From: Acidobacteriota bacterium
Lineage (GTDB): Bacteria; Acidobacteriota; Vicinamibacteria; Fen-336
Reading direction: 5' to 3'
DNA: 58,816 nt
NCBI GenBank assembly: GCA_003223555.1
Contig: QHVM01000085.1
Span: 268,754-327,569, forward strand
This document shows positions 19,145-29,300 of this stretch, piece by piece. The notes beneath the pieces are model-generated. The model was not told the DNA's origin, did no database searches, and was given only the letters and a program-made list of their open reading frames with translations. The first letter of the stretch is position 1. Every line of letters begins with the position of its first letter. The position numbers and the translations under genes were made by a program.

Positions 19145-21628
19145 GTGCGGTACCCTGGCTGGCTCGAAGCGCGCCGGAACGCGTGGGCGCGCACGTTTCG
19201 GGGGCACGTGGCAGAAGACCAGGATCTGCAAGAGGCCGTCTACGAGCTGCACGAGTACCTGTCGGACCGGATCTCGCCCCTGCTCGTGGCCGGCTCCCTG
19301 GGAATGCTTCTGCAGTACCCCGCGAAGCTGGTCGCCTCCGAGATCTGGGCCTGGACGGAGCGCCAGCGGCTAGCCGCAGGGGACGTGCCCGCGTCGGACT
19401 TCCTCTTCCACGCCGTGAAGAAGGTGTCCCTCATGGGGGAGTTCGAGTTCATCTCGAAAGAGGTGCTCGCGCAGTACCTCCGCCGGCTGGGCGACGCGGT
19501 GATGCCCTACTGCCCGGACGCCGAGAAGGACCTGCTCCGGCAGAACCTGGAGCGGCTCGCCAACGCGGCCGCCACCGCGGCCGCCACTCCGGTCGGCATA
19601 ATCCACCGCCAGGGGGGCAGTGACGCGGCGGCCCGGCCCACGCGGCCCGCCCCGGCCAGCAACCTCCCGCCGGCGGTGGCCCTCGGCCTGCGCCGGCTCT
19701 CCCTCTTCCTGGAACGCCTGCGACCCCAGTCTCCGGCCGCCGCGCCGGCCGAGCAGCGCACCGAGGTCGCGTCCCAGTTCATGACCGCCGCCGCCGTGCA
19801 GGCCTCGACGGAGAAGGAGCTGGCGGAGCACCTGGAGTCGCTGCACCAGCTCGGCATCGACACCCAGCCCGACAAGGTCTTCCGGGCCCTGGCGGGCAGC
19901 CTGGCCGGGTGGGGCGCCCTGCCGGCCCCCGCCGGGGGGGAAGCACCGGGGATCGGCGGCCAGTTGGGCGCGATGCGCAAGATCGTCACCCTGGCCGAGG
20001 ACCCGGCCGAGGGCGCCAAGCGCTTCCGGGAGCTGGTTCACGCGGCCATCGAGCAGTTCAACGCCGGCCACCTCGGGCGGGCGGTGGTGATGTTCGAGCT
20101 GGCGGAGCAGCTGGTGGCCGAACAGAAGGTGAAGCCGGTCTTCGTGGAGCCGCTGCGCAAGGGCGGCCACGAGTACCTGGATGCCACGCGGCTGCGCAAG
20201 CTCGCGGAGCGGCCGGACGCCCGGGCCTCCTTGCGCACCATCCTCGATTTCTTCCTCTCGCTGCAGCCCGATGGCCTGTTGCGGGACCTCAATGGCGAGC
20301 CCAACCGCGACCGGCGCCATGAGCTGCTGGGGCTGCTCGAGGTCCACGGCCCGCCGGCGCGGGCCAAGGCGCTGGAGCTGCTGCGAGCCTCGGTCGAGGA
20401 GGGGGCGAACCCCGATCCCTACTTCCAGATGAACCTCGTCTACCTCCTGCGCGTGATCCCCCGGCCCGAGGACTCCACGGTGGAGGACGAGGTCGGCCTC
20501 GTCATGCAGTCGACCGGACGCTCGAGTCCGCCCCCGCTCGTGAAACAGGTCATCGGGTACCTGGCCGCGACGCGCCACGAGAAGACCGAGCGGGCCCTCA
20601 TCACGTATCTGCGGGTGTTCGAGAGCATGCTCATCCAGCCGGACACCGCCGTCTACAGCCAGGTGGACATCGAGGTGCTCCTGGACCGGGTCTGCGCCGC
20701 TCTCGCCCGCTACGGGACCCCCCGGGCCTGGCGGGCGATGGTCGATCACGGCTTGAAGACCGAGCTGCGCCTGGGCAGCACGATGTCGCGGCTGGCCGAG
20801 GCCGGCCGCCAGGACCTCTCGGGGAGCAAGGACATCGTCGAGCGCCTGCTCGCCGCCCTCAAGGCGGAGCTGCCGCGCACGGTGCTGGGCTTCACGGTCA
20901 AGAAGAACGACGAGCGGATCGCGTGCCTGATCCAGGCGTTGTCGGGAACGCCCCTGCCGGAGGTGGCCGCGGCGATGCAGGAGATCGCCGACAAGCACCC
21001 CGGCCAGCGGATCGCCGAGCTGGCGACCAAGGCCCTGGCCACGCTGAAGGCGGCCGGCAAGCCAGCCGAGCCTCCGGCCGGCTTGTCGGGCGACCTCGAC
21101 CTGTTCGGCCTGCCCGGCCTGCTGCAGACGCTGGGCCAGACCCAGCTCACCGGGGTGCTGAGCCTGATGAATGCCCAGGGCAAGGCGGAAGCGACGTTGC
21201 TGCTCGATCGCGGGAAGTTCCGCGGCGCCCAGTTCCGGACCATCCGGGGCGAGGAGGCGATGTACGAGCTGTTCGAGAGACCTTTCCCTGGCACGTTCGC
21301 CTTCGTCAGCCGTGCCGACGTCGCGTCCCAGGCCGCCGCCGCCGCCGCGCAGGAGCTGCTGGGCCTGATCCTGGAGGGCGTGCGAAGGTACGACGAGTTC
21401 AAGCGCTCGGCGGCGATCGTGCCTGACGGGGTGCGGCTCCAGGTGGCCGACCACCCATCGACACCGCTCCCGGACGAGGACGAGGACTTCACCAAATACG
21501 TCTGGACGAAGGCCGCCGCGGGGACGACCGTCACCGAATGCGAGTCGAGCATCGCCACCGATTCCTACCGCGTCCGCCGCCTGCTGGCGCACTGGGTCGA
21601 GGAAGGCGCCCTGGCCGCCGCATCCTGA
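19145..21628 (+). CDS. DUF4388-domain protein with helical repeats
   Basis: 827 aa, no signal peptide or membrane segment, so cytoplasmic. The first 600 residues are almost wholly helical and look like an ARM/HEAT-type solenoid, interrupted by a low-complexity Pro/Ala linker near 155-180. DUF4388 is at about 647-725 (LSGDLDLFGLPGLLQTLGQTQLTGVLSL, LLDRGKFRGAQF, EEAMYELF). The end (about 770-827) has a winged-helix look (DSYRVRRLLAHWVEEGALA). DUF4388 is linked to gliding and signalling proteins in deltaproteobacteria and acidobacteria, without a known biochemical role. Start GTG 19145 is uncertain; GTG 19208 is an alternative. Confidence 0.75.
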   Translation: MRYPGWLEARRNAWARTFRGHVAEDQDLQEAVYELHEYLSDRISPLLVAGSLGMLLQYPAKLVASEIWAWTERQRLAAGDVPASDFLFHAVKKVSLMGEFEFISKEVLAQYLRRLGDAVMPYCPDAEKDLLRQNLERLANAAATAAATPVGIIHRQGGSDAAARPTRPAPASNLPPAVALGLRRLSLFLERLRPQSPAAAPAEQRTEVASQFMTAAAVQASTEKELAEHLESLHQLGIDTQPDKVFRALAGSLAGWGALPAPAGGEAPGIGGQLGAMRKIVTLAEDPAEGAKRFRELVHAAIEQFNAGHLGRAVVMFELAEQLVAEQKVKPVFVEPLRKGGHEYLDATRLRKLAERPDARASLRTILDFFLSLQPDGLLRDLNGEPNRDRRHELLGLLEVHGPPARAKALELLRASVEEGANPDPYFQMNLVYLLRVIPRPEDSTVEDEVGLVMQSTGRSSPPPLVKQVIGYLAATRHEKTERALITYLRVFESMLIQPDTAVYSQVDIEVLLDRVCAALARYGTPRAWRAMVDHGLKTELRLGSTMSRLAEAGRQDLSGSKDIVERLLAALKAELPRTVLGFTVKKNDERIACLIQALSGTPLPEVAAAMQEIADKHPGQRIAELATKALATLKAAGKPAEPPAGLSGDLDLFGLPGLLQTLGQTQLTGVLSLMNAQGKAEATLLLDRGKFRGAQFRTIRGEEAMYELFERPFPGTFAFVSRADVASQAAAAAAQELLGLILEGVRRYDEFKRSAAIVPDGVRLQVADHPSTPLPDEDEDFTKYVWTKAAAGTTVTECESSIATDSYRVRRLLAHWVEEGALAAAS

Positions 21629-21665
21629 GCCGACCCCGGCCCGCGCCCCCGGCGATCGGGTTCGA

Positions 21666-23012
21666 CTACCGGTTTGCCAGCCGGGCCTGGACCTGGCGCG
21701 CGGCCCGCTGGCCGCTGGCGATGGCTCCGGCGACCGTGCCCATCTCCTCCGGCTCGGTCGCCTCGCCGGCGAAGAACAGCGTGCCTGCGCACGGGCGGGC
21801 GAGCGCGCGCTGGGCGGGCAGGCCGCCGACGCCGACGTAGCTGTAGGCGCCGCGGCTGAAGGGATCGCGCCGCCAGTCGTGGAACTGCCACGACTCGATC
21901 AGCTCTTCCAGCCGCGGGCGCGGGACGTCCAGGGCCCGCGCGAGGCTGTCCAGCGCGCGATCGACGAGGCCCGCCTCGTCAAGCTCGCTGAGCGCATCGG
22001 CGCGGGGGCCGCCCGCCCACGCGGTGACGACCGGCACGCGCCACGGGTTGGCCGTCCACCAGGTGGGGAAGTCGCCGCGCCGGTCGTGAAGGAAGTCGAT
22101 GCGGTCGGCCTCTCCAAGGGCCGGCGCGGCGCGCCGCCGGAAGAAGCCGTCCTCGTCCCAGAAGGCCTCCCGGAACCGGAGCACGAGCTTGCAGACGTGG
22201 CTCACTTCCATCCCCTGCGTGGCGGCCCGCAGCGCGGGCGGCAGGGGGTCGAACCGCACGGCCCCCGTCTCGGTCGGCGCCGCCTTCAGGACGCCCAGGG
22301 GCAGGGTGACGATCGCGGCGCGGGCCCGCAAGCGGCTCCGCTGCGACCCGGCCGCCGAGCGATAGCCCACCTCGACTTCGCCCCGCCGCCACCGCACCTC
22401 TTCGACCACGCAGGCCAGGCGGAGCCGGGCCCGCTCGGGATCGAGGCCGGATCGCAGCCACTGCACGATGCCGAAGTAACCGTCGGCCAGGCGGTACTGC
22501 CGCTGGGAGTCGCCGGCCTCGCCGCCCGCGGAGGCGAGCGATCGGGCGCTGACGCGGTCGACGTGGGCGGCGTAATAGCCTTCGACGAAGAGCCGGGCCA
22601 TCGTCCGCGTGGGCTCGCCCACGCGCCGTCCGGCCAGGAAGCGGGCGAAGGAGGTGTCGGCGCCCTTGCTCGGGATCCGCTCCAGCAGCCGGCCGAAGCG
22701 GGACCAGACCTCGCCCATGGGCCGAAGGCGTCCGTGCTCGGCCCAGACGTGCTCGTCGGGCAGCTCGACGATGGCGAGGCCGGCCGCGGCCGCGACGTCG
22801 CGCGTGGCCCGTGCTTCACCGTGCAGGAACTCGGGACCCAGCTCGATCGGCAGCGGCCACTCGGGGTCCTGGACGGTCAGGATTCGCCCGCCGATGCGGG
22901 GCCGGGCCTCCAGCACCACCACTGCGTGCCCGGCGTCGGAGAGCGCGCGTGCGGCGGCGAGCCCCGCCGCGCCCGCTCCGATCACGACGGCATCGGCTCG
23001 GCCGCTCGCCAT
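21666..23012 (-). CDS. FAD-dependent amine oxidase / flavin monoamine oxidase family protein
   Basis: 448 aa. The N-terminus carries the FAD-binding VVIGAGAAGLAAARALSDAG and LEARPRIGGRI. The family's substrate-domain features follow (ELGPEFLHGE, VTLPLGVLKA, WDEDGFF). The C-terminal FAD motif LFFAGEATEPEEMGTVAGAI is complete. It oxidises an amine, possibly a polyamine, to an aldehyde with release of H2O2, or acts on a related substrate such as a carotenoid. No signal peptide. Start ATG 23012 was chosen because the Rossmann motif follows directly. It diverges from the UdgX gene with six bases between start codons. Confidence 0.87.
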   Translation of the reverse strand: MASGRADAVVIGAGAAGLAAARALSDAGHAVVVLEARPRIGGRILTVQDPEWPLPIELGPEFLHGEARATRDVAAAAGLAIVELPDEHVWAEHGRLRPMGEVWSRFGRLLERIPSKGADTSFARFLAGRRVGEPTRTMARLFVEGYYAAHVDRVSARSLASAGGEAGDSQRQYRLADGYFGIVQWLRSGLDPERARLRLACVVEEVRWRRGEVEVGYRSAAGSQRSRLRARAAIVTLPLGVLKAAPTETGAVRFDPLPPALRAATQGMEVSHVCKLVLRFREAFWDEDGFFRRRAAPALGEADRIDFLHDRRGDFPTWWTANPWRVPVVTAWAGGPRADALSELDEAGLVDRALDSLARALDVPRPRLEELIESWQFHDWRRDPFSRGAYSYVGVGGLPAQRALARPCAGTLFFAGEATEPEEMGTVAGAIASGQRAARQVQARLANR

Positions 23013-23018
23013 TGACCT

Positions 23019-24011
23019 ATGATGACACCAGCGCCCGTGACGACGAGGCAGGTCCGGATCGAGCCCCGCTTCGAGAGCTGGCAGAGCGCCGCCCGCGAGC
23101 TGCTCCGGGAGGGCGTGCCGCCGGAGACGATCGAGTGGCTCGAGGCGACGGGCGGCGAGTTTTGCCCGGCTCCGGTCATGGGCGAGCCAGGCGTCCACCG
23201 CGTCCCGCGTCGCTTCGTGGAGATCGCCCGCCAGGTGGCCGGGCATCCGTCGGCGGGCCGATGGGCCCTCCTCTACCGGGTGCTGTGGCGCGTCGTCCAC
23301 GAGGACCACGACCTGCTCCGGCTGGAGACCGACGCCGACATCAGCGTCCTGGTCGCGATGGAGAAGGCGGTGCGCTCGGCCGCTCCGTTCGTGCCGCCCG
23401 AGGCCTCGTTGGAGGAGCTGCGCCAGGCGGCGAGGATCTGCACCGGCTGCGACCTCCATCGGGCCGCCACCCAGACCGTCTTCGGCCAGGGCTCCGAAGC
23501 GTCCCGCATCGCCCTCGTCGGGGAGCAGCCCGGCGACCAGGAGGACGTCCAGGGCCTTCCCTTCGTCGGGCCGGCCGGCCAGGTGCTGGACCGCGCGCTC
23601 GGCGAAGTCGGCCTCCGGCGCGAGGAGATCTACCTCACCAACGTCGTCAAGCACTTCAAGTTCATCCCGACCGGCAAGCGGCGGCTGCACGCCACGCCCC
23701 AGGAGCCCGAGATCCTCGCCTGCCGGCCGTGGCTCGAAGCGGAGCTGCAGGCGGTGCGTCCGGAGGTGCTCGTCTGCCTGGGCGCGACCGCCTCGCGGGC
23801 GGTCTTCGGCCCCGCCTTCCGGCTCATGAAGCAGCGGGGCCTGTTCCTGGCCACGCGGTGGACGGCCCGTTCGATGGCGACACTCCATCCTTCGGCCGTG
23901 CTCCGCGCGCCGGACGAAGAGGGGCAGGAGCGTCTCTACGGGCTGCTCAAGCAGGACCTGACGACAGCGGTGGCGGAGCTGGGCCGCGCGGGCCGATCCG
24001 CGGGGGGCTGA
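23019..24011 (+). CDS. UdgX-type uracil-DNA glycosylase with a short DUF4130-like N-terminal part
   Basis: 330 aa. The core (about 125-325) has the 4Fe-4S family-4 cysteine motif start (ICTGCDLHRAATQTVFGQG), GEQPGDQED (about 167), PFVGPAGQVLDRAL, the UdgX-specific KRRLH loop (about 220-224, whose His is the residue that becomes covalently linked to the abasic site) and HPSAVLRA. UdgX removes uracil and stays cross-linked to DNA. The first 110 residues resemble a shortened DUF4130 segment (RRFVEIARQVAGHPSAGRW, LYRVLWRVVHEDHDLL), usually found next to UdgX in fused or adjacent form. Start MMTPAP overlaps the divergent region; GTG 23036 is an alternative. Confidence 0.88.
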   Translation: MMTPAPVTTRQVRIEPRFESWQSAARELLREGVPPETIEWLEATGGEFCPAPVMGEPGVHRVPRRFVEIARQVAGHPSAGRWALLYRVLWRVVHEDHDLLRLETDADISVLVAMEKAVRSAAPFVPPEASLEELRQAARICTGCDLHRAATQTVFGQGSEASRIALVGEQPGDQEDVQGLPFVGPAGQVLDRALGEVGLRREEIYLTNVVKHFKFIPTGKRRLHATPQEPEILACRPWLEAELQAVRPEVLVCLGATASRAVFGPAFRLMKQRGLFLATRWTARSMATLHPSAVLRAPDEEGQERLYGLLKQDLTTAVAELGRAGRSAGG

Positions 24012-24338
24012 TCACCCGCTCGCGCTTCGAAGCACGAGCCGGTCCGCGGAGGCCGACACGATCACCAGCGCCTGAGCGGGGGACTGCGAGCCCGGGGAGA
24101 ACAGCGTCAGCCGCTCGCCCTCGATCTGCCACCGCCCCTCCGCGCCTTCGCTGCGGTCGGTCGGCCCCGGCCGCGCGCCTCTCAGCGTGCCGTCCTTGCC
24201 CAGCTCGATCGATCGCCGGCCGCGCGAGGGTGGAAACGGGAAGGAGGCCGGCCGGAAGACCATCTCGTCCCCGTGGTCTTCCTCGTGGGAATGGACCCAT
24301 CGCTGGTGCAGCCAGTCGGGCGGCGCGTCGGACGGCAT
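24012..24338 (-). CDS. Conserved small protein of unknown function
   Basis: 108 aa. It begins with a His/Trp/Asp/Glu-rich block (WLHQRWVHSHEEDHGDEMVF) followed by a predicted beta-rich, lipocalin-like remainder (GRWQIEGERLTLF, LVIVSASADRLVLRS). No signal peptide or membrane segment. It starts 15 bases after the M43 protease stop and is probably the last gene of the PilZ-protease-small protein operon. It abuts the UdgX gene tail to tail with no gap. I do not recognise a named domain. Confidence 0.65.
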   Translation of the reverse strand: MPSDAPPDWLHQRWVHSHEEDHGDEMVFRPASFPFPPSRGRRSIELGKDGTLRGARPGPTDRSEGAEGRWQIEGERLTLFSPGSQSPAQALVIVSASADRLVLRSASG

Positions 24339-24353
24339 GATTCGTCGGGCCGG

Positions 24354-25265
24354 CTACTTGCCGATGCTGCTCCGCGGGCCGTCGAGGCTCGCCTGCATGC
24401 GAACCACCTGCTGGGCGGTGAACATGAACATCGCGTCGTCGTCGACGTAGTCCATGTAGTTCATGAACATGTCCCCGTTGGGCCCGTTGTGGCAGGACAC
24501 GTGCGGGAAGCGCGGCTGGCCGTAGTTGGGATGCTGTTGGGTCGGCGTGTCGGCCACGAAGTCGCTGCCGGTGCAATCCTCGGTGTCGCTCCAGACGTGC
24601 CGCAGGTTCAGCCAGTGACCGATCTCGTGCGTCGCCGAGCGCCCGAGGTCGAAGGGAGCGGTGGCGGTGCCGGTGGTGCCGAAGGCCCGGTTCAGCACGA
24701 CGACGCCGTCGGTCTTCGGTGGCCCGCCGGGGAACTGCGCGTACCCGAGCAGGCCGTCGGCGAGCGTGCAGACCCAGACGTTGAGATAGCGGTCGGAAGG
24801 CCACCCGTCGGCTCCGCCGGTGGCCTTCGCCTTCACCGAGTCGTCGGCGGGGAACGAGCCGAGCGTCGTGGGAACGTAGACGATGCCGGCGGTCTTCTTG
24901 CCGGTCGGGTCCCTGGTCGCGAGCGCGAACTGCACGCGGGCGTCGGTGACCAGCCCCAGCCAGACCGGCGGGACGCTCGAGCGGTCGGGGTTGGTCGCCC
25001 GGTAGTCCTTGTTGAGGGCGGCGAGCTGGCTCTTCACCTGGGCGGCGGCGACCTTCTCGTCGCTCGTCCGGTAGACGACGTGCACGACGGCCGGGATCGT
25101 GGTGACGCTGCCGCGCAGGCCGGCCGCCCCCGCCATGAGCCGCTCGTTGACCCGCTGCTCGAGCTCGGCCTGCCGCAGGCGGAAGTCCGGGTCCTGCTCC
25201 AGCAGGCGGTAATGGACTTGCATGGTCCCGCAGCGCCGGCGCAGGACGGGGGGGCGCTTCGTCAA
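24354..25265 (-). CDS. M43-type zinc metalloprotease (pappalysin/cytophagalysin family)
   Basis: 303 aa from TTG 25265. The metzincin motif HEIGHWLNLRHVW (about residue 208) gives three zinc ligands and the catalytic Glu; FMNYMDY supplies the Met-turn. Cysteines around the active site (EDCTGSD, VSCHNG) match the family. The N-terminal RRCGTM block, conserved in relatives, lies upstream of the first ATG (25223), so the TTG start overlapping the PilZ stop (TTGA) is preferred. No signal peptide is visible. The role may be secretion by a non-Sec route or processing within the cell; this is unresolved. Confidence 0.85.
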   Translation of the reverse strand: MTKRPPVLRRRCGTMQVHYRLLEQDPDFRLRQAELEQRVNERLMAGAAGLRGSVTTIPAVVHVVYRTSDEKVAAAQVKSQLAALNKDYRATNPDRSSVPPVWLGLVTDARVQFALATRDPTGKKTAGIVYVPTTLGSFPADDSVKAKATGGADGWPSDRYLNVWVCTLADGLLGYAQFPGGPPKTDGVVVLNRAFGTTGTATAPFDLGRSATHEIGHWLNLRHVWSDTEDCTGSDFVADTPTQQHPNYGQPRFPHVSCHNGPNGDMFMNYMDYVDDDAMFMFTAQQVVRMQASLDGPRSSIGK

Positions 25266-25660
25266 TGCCCGCGCGCCGGCGCCCGCCGGTCGAGGTCGCG
25301 CAGGTAGTCGTGGAGCAGCGCGCGGTCGGCCGGATGCATGTCGATGAAGCTGAGGCCGGCGCCGCCGATCGGCTGGCCGGGGGCGCGGCTGGGGTCCTGG
25401 CTCCAGACCACGCGTCCGGTGGCGCGGACGGGCGACTTGCCCGGCAGCCACAGGACCATCTCGACCTCGCCCTGCGCGGGCAGCGGGCGCTGGGACTGGA
25501 TGAAGAGCCCGCCCTTGCCGATGTTGGTGACGTGGTCGGACACGAACATCTGGCCGCTCACCCAGTCGACGCGGATCTCGACCTCGTAGCGCTCGTCCTT
25601 CCGCTCACGCTCGCCGTGCGGGACCTTGGCGTCGCTCATGGCTCTAAACCATTCTTGCAT
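25262..25660 (-). CDS. PilZ-domain protein
   Basis: 132 aa from ATG 25660, or 125 aa from ATG 25639. The single PilZ domain has strand DERYEVEIRVDW, the TNIGKGGLFIQS motif equivalent to N/DxSxxG, LPGKSPVRATGRVVW and GGAGLSFIDM. The pattern is that of the PlpA-like PilZ group of Myxococcus and relatives. The arginine switch before the first strand is weak, so cyclic di-GMP binding is not assured. Four-base overlap with the protease gene. A role in motility or polarity control is possible. Confidence 0.83.
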   Translation of the reverse strand: MQEWFRAMSDAKVPHGERERKDERYEVEIRVDWVSGQMFVSDHVTNIGKGGLFIQSQRPLPAQGEVEMVLWLPGKSPVRATGRVVWSQDPSRAPGQPIGGAGLSFIDMHPADRALLHDYLRDLDRRAPARGH

Positions 25661-25786
25661 ATATGCGCCATCTTCCTACTGACGGTGGCTACGCCGGGAC
25701 GTGGCATGACGCCACACAAAACGGGACGGGAGGCGACACGGCAGGGCGCGCCGGTGCCGAGCGGGTCGTCACCCGCCGCGCCGGCC

Positions 25787-26263
25787 TCACTTCGGGGCGG
25801 GCATGCCGTTCCAGATGTCGCGGAAGAGCTTCCAGGTGCCGTCCTTCTGCCGCTTCCAGACGACGACGTACTTGACGTTCTGGGACTGCTCCGGCTGGTT
25901 GGGCGGCTGGACCTTCAGGGTCGCGGTGCCGCTCTCGACCGCGAGGTTGCCGGCCGATTGGACGTCGATGGTGTTGAGCGTGACCGCCTTGATGCCCGAA
26001 TCGCGGGCGCCCTTCCAGAGGGCCTCGATGGCGGGTCTCCCGCGGGCCATCTCGCCGTCGGGAGGAAACGCGATCGCGTCCTCCGTGTAGGCCGCGGCGA
26101 CCGCCGCCATGTCGCCGCGGCCGAACGCCGCCACGAAGGCGGCATTCTGCTTCTCGATGGCCGCCCGAGCCGCATCCGTCCGGGCGGCCTGGGCGAACGC
26201 CGGGACGGCCAGGGCGACGTACGCCAGCCCCACCAAAGGCCGAATGCCAGCAAAGCGCATCAC
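25787..26263 (-). CDS. Exported NTF2-like (DUF4440/SnoaL-type) protein
   Basis: 158 aa with a Sec signal peptide ending AVPAFAQA (about residue 26). The mature part has the cone fold of the SnoaL/DUF4440 group: helix AAIEKQNAAFVAAFGRGDMAAV, AAYTEDAIAFPPDGEMARGRPAIEALW, then strands through VVVWKRQKDGTWKLFRDIW. Members bind small ligands; the role is unknown. A related protein is encoded at 37408. A minus-strand TAGGAT (26305-26300) about 37 bases before the start is a plausible -10. Confidence 0.82.
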   Translation of the reverse strand: MMRFAGIRPLVGLAYVALAVPAFAQAARTDAARAAIEKQNAAFVAAFGRGDMAAVAAAYTEDAIAFPPDGEMARGRPAIEALWKGARDSGIKAVTLNTIDVQSAGNLAVESGTATLKVQPPNQPEQSQNVKYVVVWKRQKDGTWKLFRDIWNGMPAPK

Positions 26264-26333
26264 GTCCTCCTTGAGAAAAGGCCGAGTGGGATCGCGCGTA
26301 TCCTAACTCCGATTCGATCCTCGGGAACCGTGG

Positions 26334-26339
26334 TATAAG
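26334..26339 (+). promoter_or_regulatory. -10-like box of receptor 1
   Basis: TATAAG, 25 bases before the ATG at 26364. A GGGAGGGGAGC ribosome site lies between. No clear -35. Confidence 0.35.
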
Positions 26340-26363
26340 CGCCGCGCAGTCCGGGAGGGGAGC

Positions 26364-29300
26364 ATGAGCAGGCAGGGAAGGTACGCGGCGTGGGCGGCCG
26401 TCTTCATCACGATCGCCGCCGGGCCCCGCGCGGCCGAGGCGCAGATCACCGGCTCGATCGCGGGCACCATCCGGGATGCGAGCGGGGCCGTGCTGCCCGG
26501 CGCCACCGTCACCGTCCGCGGCCCCAGCCTGCGCAAGGAGAGCGCAGCGGCGGCCAGCGGGGCGAGCGGAGCCTACCGCGTCGCGCTCATCCCGCCCGGC
26601 GTGTACGACGTGACGGTCGAGCGGCAGGGCTTCGCCGCCCAGACCCGCAAGGACGTGGAGGTGGCGATCAACCAGCAGACGACCCTCGACTTCACCCTGG
26701 CCGTGGGGGGCCGCACGGAGGCGGTGGAGGTGGCGGCCGAGATTCCGCTCGTCGAGGTCGAGCGCTCGGCGGTCTCGTCGAGGGTCTCGCAGAAGACCAT
26801 CGACGCGCTGCCCCTGAACGGGCGCAACTACGTGGACCTCATCTCGCTCGTGCCGGGGGCGTTGCCCGTGCCCGGCGGCCAGCAGGGGGCGAGCGTCTCG
26901 ATCTTCGGCGAGCGGGGCGCCGCGCTGTCGTTCCTCGTGGACGGGGCGGAGAACAACGATCCCCTGAACGGCGGTCCCTCGGTGCGCTATACCCAGGACT
27001 CCGTGCGCGAGTTCGAGGTGATCACCACCGGCTACGAGGCCGAGTTCGGCCGGGCCCAGGGCGGCGTCGCCAACATCGTCACCCGCTCGGGCGGCAACGA
27101 CTGGGCGGGCTCCGCCTTCACCTTCGTCCGCAATGACGCTCTCGACAGCTCGAACGTCCCCGGCCAGGAGCCGCCGAAGCTGGAGCGCTACCAGTGGGGG
27201 GGCACGGTCGGCGGCCCCCTCAAGCGCGACAAGGCCTACGCCCTCGGCTCGTTCGAGGTCCTGGACGAGACGCGCGGGGTGAACATCGACCGCTCCAAGA
27301 TCCCGACCTTCGTCGCGAACGGCATAGCCACGCCCGGCGGGAAGGAGGATTTCAGCGTCGGCCCCGGCACCGACGGGGTCACCGGGATGCTGAAGCTCGA
27401 CTTCACGCTGAACGACCGGAACCGCCTGGCCATCACGGGCGCCCGGTACGACCAGGACGTGAGCGGCGAGATCTCCTCGCCGGTCGCGGGCACGATCGCG
27501 CTACCCAGCGCGGCCCGCACCTCCACCGCCGACGGCACCAGCGTGATCGCCCGCGAGACGGCGGTGCTCCGGCCGACGACCTTCCTCGAGACGAGCGCGT
27601 CGTTCATCCGGGGTCACAGCGGCGCGAACCTGGAGCACACCCAGCGGATCGAACCCGTCCTCATCCTGCTCCGCAGCGGCTTCCTGCAGACGGGCGCGCC
27701 GTTCGGCAGCCGGAGCGAGCGGATCAGCAAGCGCTTCCAGCTCGCCCAGGCCCTCACCCGCGCCCTGGGGGGCGCGGCCGGCGACCACCAGCTGAAGCTC
27801 GGCTGGGACGTGAACCGCGTCACCCTCGGCGGCTTCGACGAGGTGCTCAACGACGTCGAGTACTCGGCCGCGTTCCTCAGCCCCAACGCGGCGGCGATCA
27901 ACGAGGACCTGTTCCGCCGCCTCGGCTTCGCCCAGTCCGCGGCCCGCTTCTTCACCCTCTCCGGCAACCCGGACGGCAGCCTCGACCTCGGCATCAAGGA
28001 CACCAGCCTCTCCGGCTTCGCCCAGGACAGCTGGCGCATGCGGCACGGCGTGACCCTGAACTACGGCCTGCGCTACGACTGGTCGAGCCTCTTCGGGGAC
28101 GACAAGAACAACCTCGCCCCGCGCGTGGGCGCGACCTGGGACGTGGGGCAGCGGCACAAGACGGTGGTGAAGGCGAACTGGGGGCGCTTCTTCGACCGCA
28201 ACCTGCTCGCCGCCGCCGCCACCGTGCCCGACAAGGGAGGCGTCTTCACCCGCTCGATCTTCGACGTGACGCTGCCCCGGCTGGGCGCCGACTACACTGA
28301 TTCGCTCATCGACCTCGTCATCACCTCGGGGTTCCCGACCGGCCCGGGCACGCGCAGCCCGGCCGAGAACCCCGCCTACCGCGGCTTCGCCGACGCGCTG
28401 CGCGCCGACCCGCTCGCCCTCTACAAGCTGCTCGGGATCCGGGTGAGCGACCCGTCGGTGCCGCCGGTCGTGACCGCCGACAACGTCCAGCAGCTCTCCG
28501 GCCTCAGCCCCGCCCAAGCGGTGGCCCTGCTCGAGCGGACGTTCCCCGGCACCGATTTCGAGTTCTTCGACGTACCGGGCGGCTCCATCGTCGGCAACCG
28601 CGTGCTGTCGTTCTTTCCCCGCGGCCCGCTGGGCCTGAGCCGCGACGTCTCGCGCTACGCCGAGGACCGGACGCCGTCGACCAACGCCTTCAACGTGGGC
28701 GTCGAGCAGCAGTTCCTGAACGACTTCTCCCTCGCCGTGACCTACGTCCACCGCCGCACGCGGGACCTGCTCACGCGGCGGATCGTCAACCTTTTCGACG
28801 CGGCGCCGGGCAGCCCCAACTTCGGCAAGACCACCGACGGCGGCCCGCGCATCAGCCAGGTCACCTACGACGGCCTCATCAACTACGACGGCGTCACCGT
28901 GTACCTGCGCAAGCGCTTCGGCCAGCGCTACCAGCTCGCCCTGTCCTACACGGGCTCCCGGGCGCGCGACAACCTGCTGACCGGCAACGTGGGCTCGCAG
29001 TTCAGCAACAACAACCACCCGGAGATCGACTACGGGCCCTCCAACCAGTCGGCCCCCCACGTGTTCGTGGGCAACGGATTCGCCGTCCTCCCGCTCGGCA
29101 TCAACCTCTCCGGCATCGTCTTCTGGCGCAGCGGCGCGGCGTTCAATCCCCGCGGCATCGTCGACCTCGACGGGGACGGCCTTGTCGACCAGCGCGACAC
29201 CACGCAGCCCCGCAACAAGTTCCGCACCAAGGCCTACGGCGACGTGGACGTGCGCCTGGAGAAGACCTTCGGCGTGTCCGGGCGTCAGGCCTTCAGCGTG

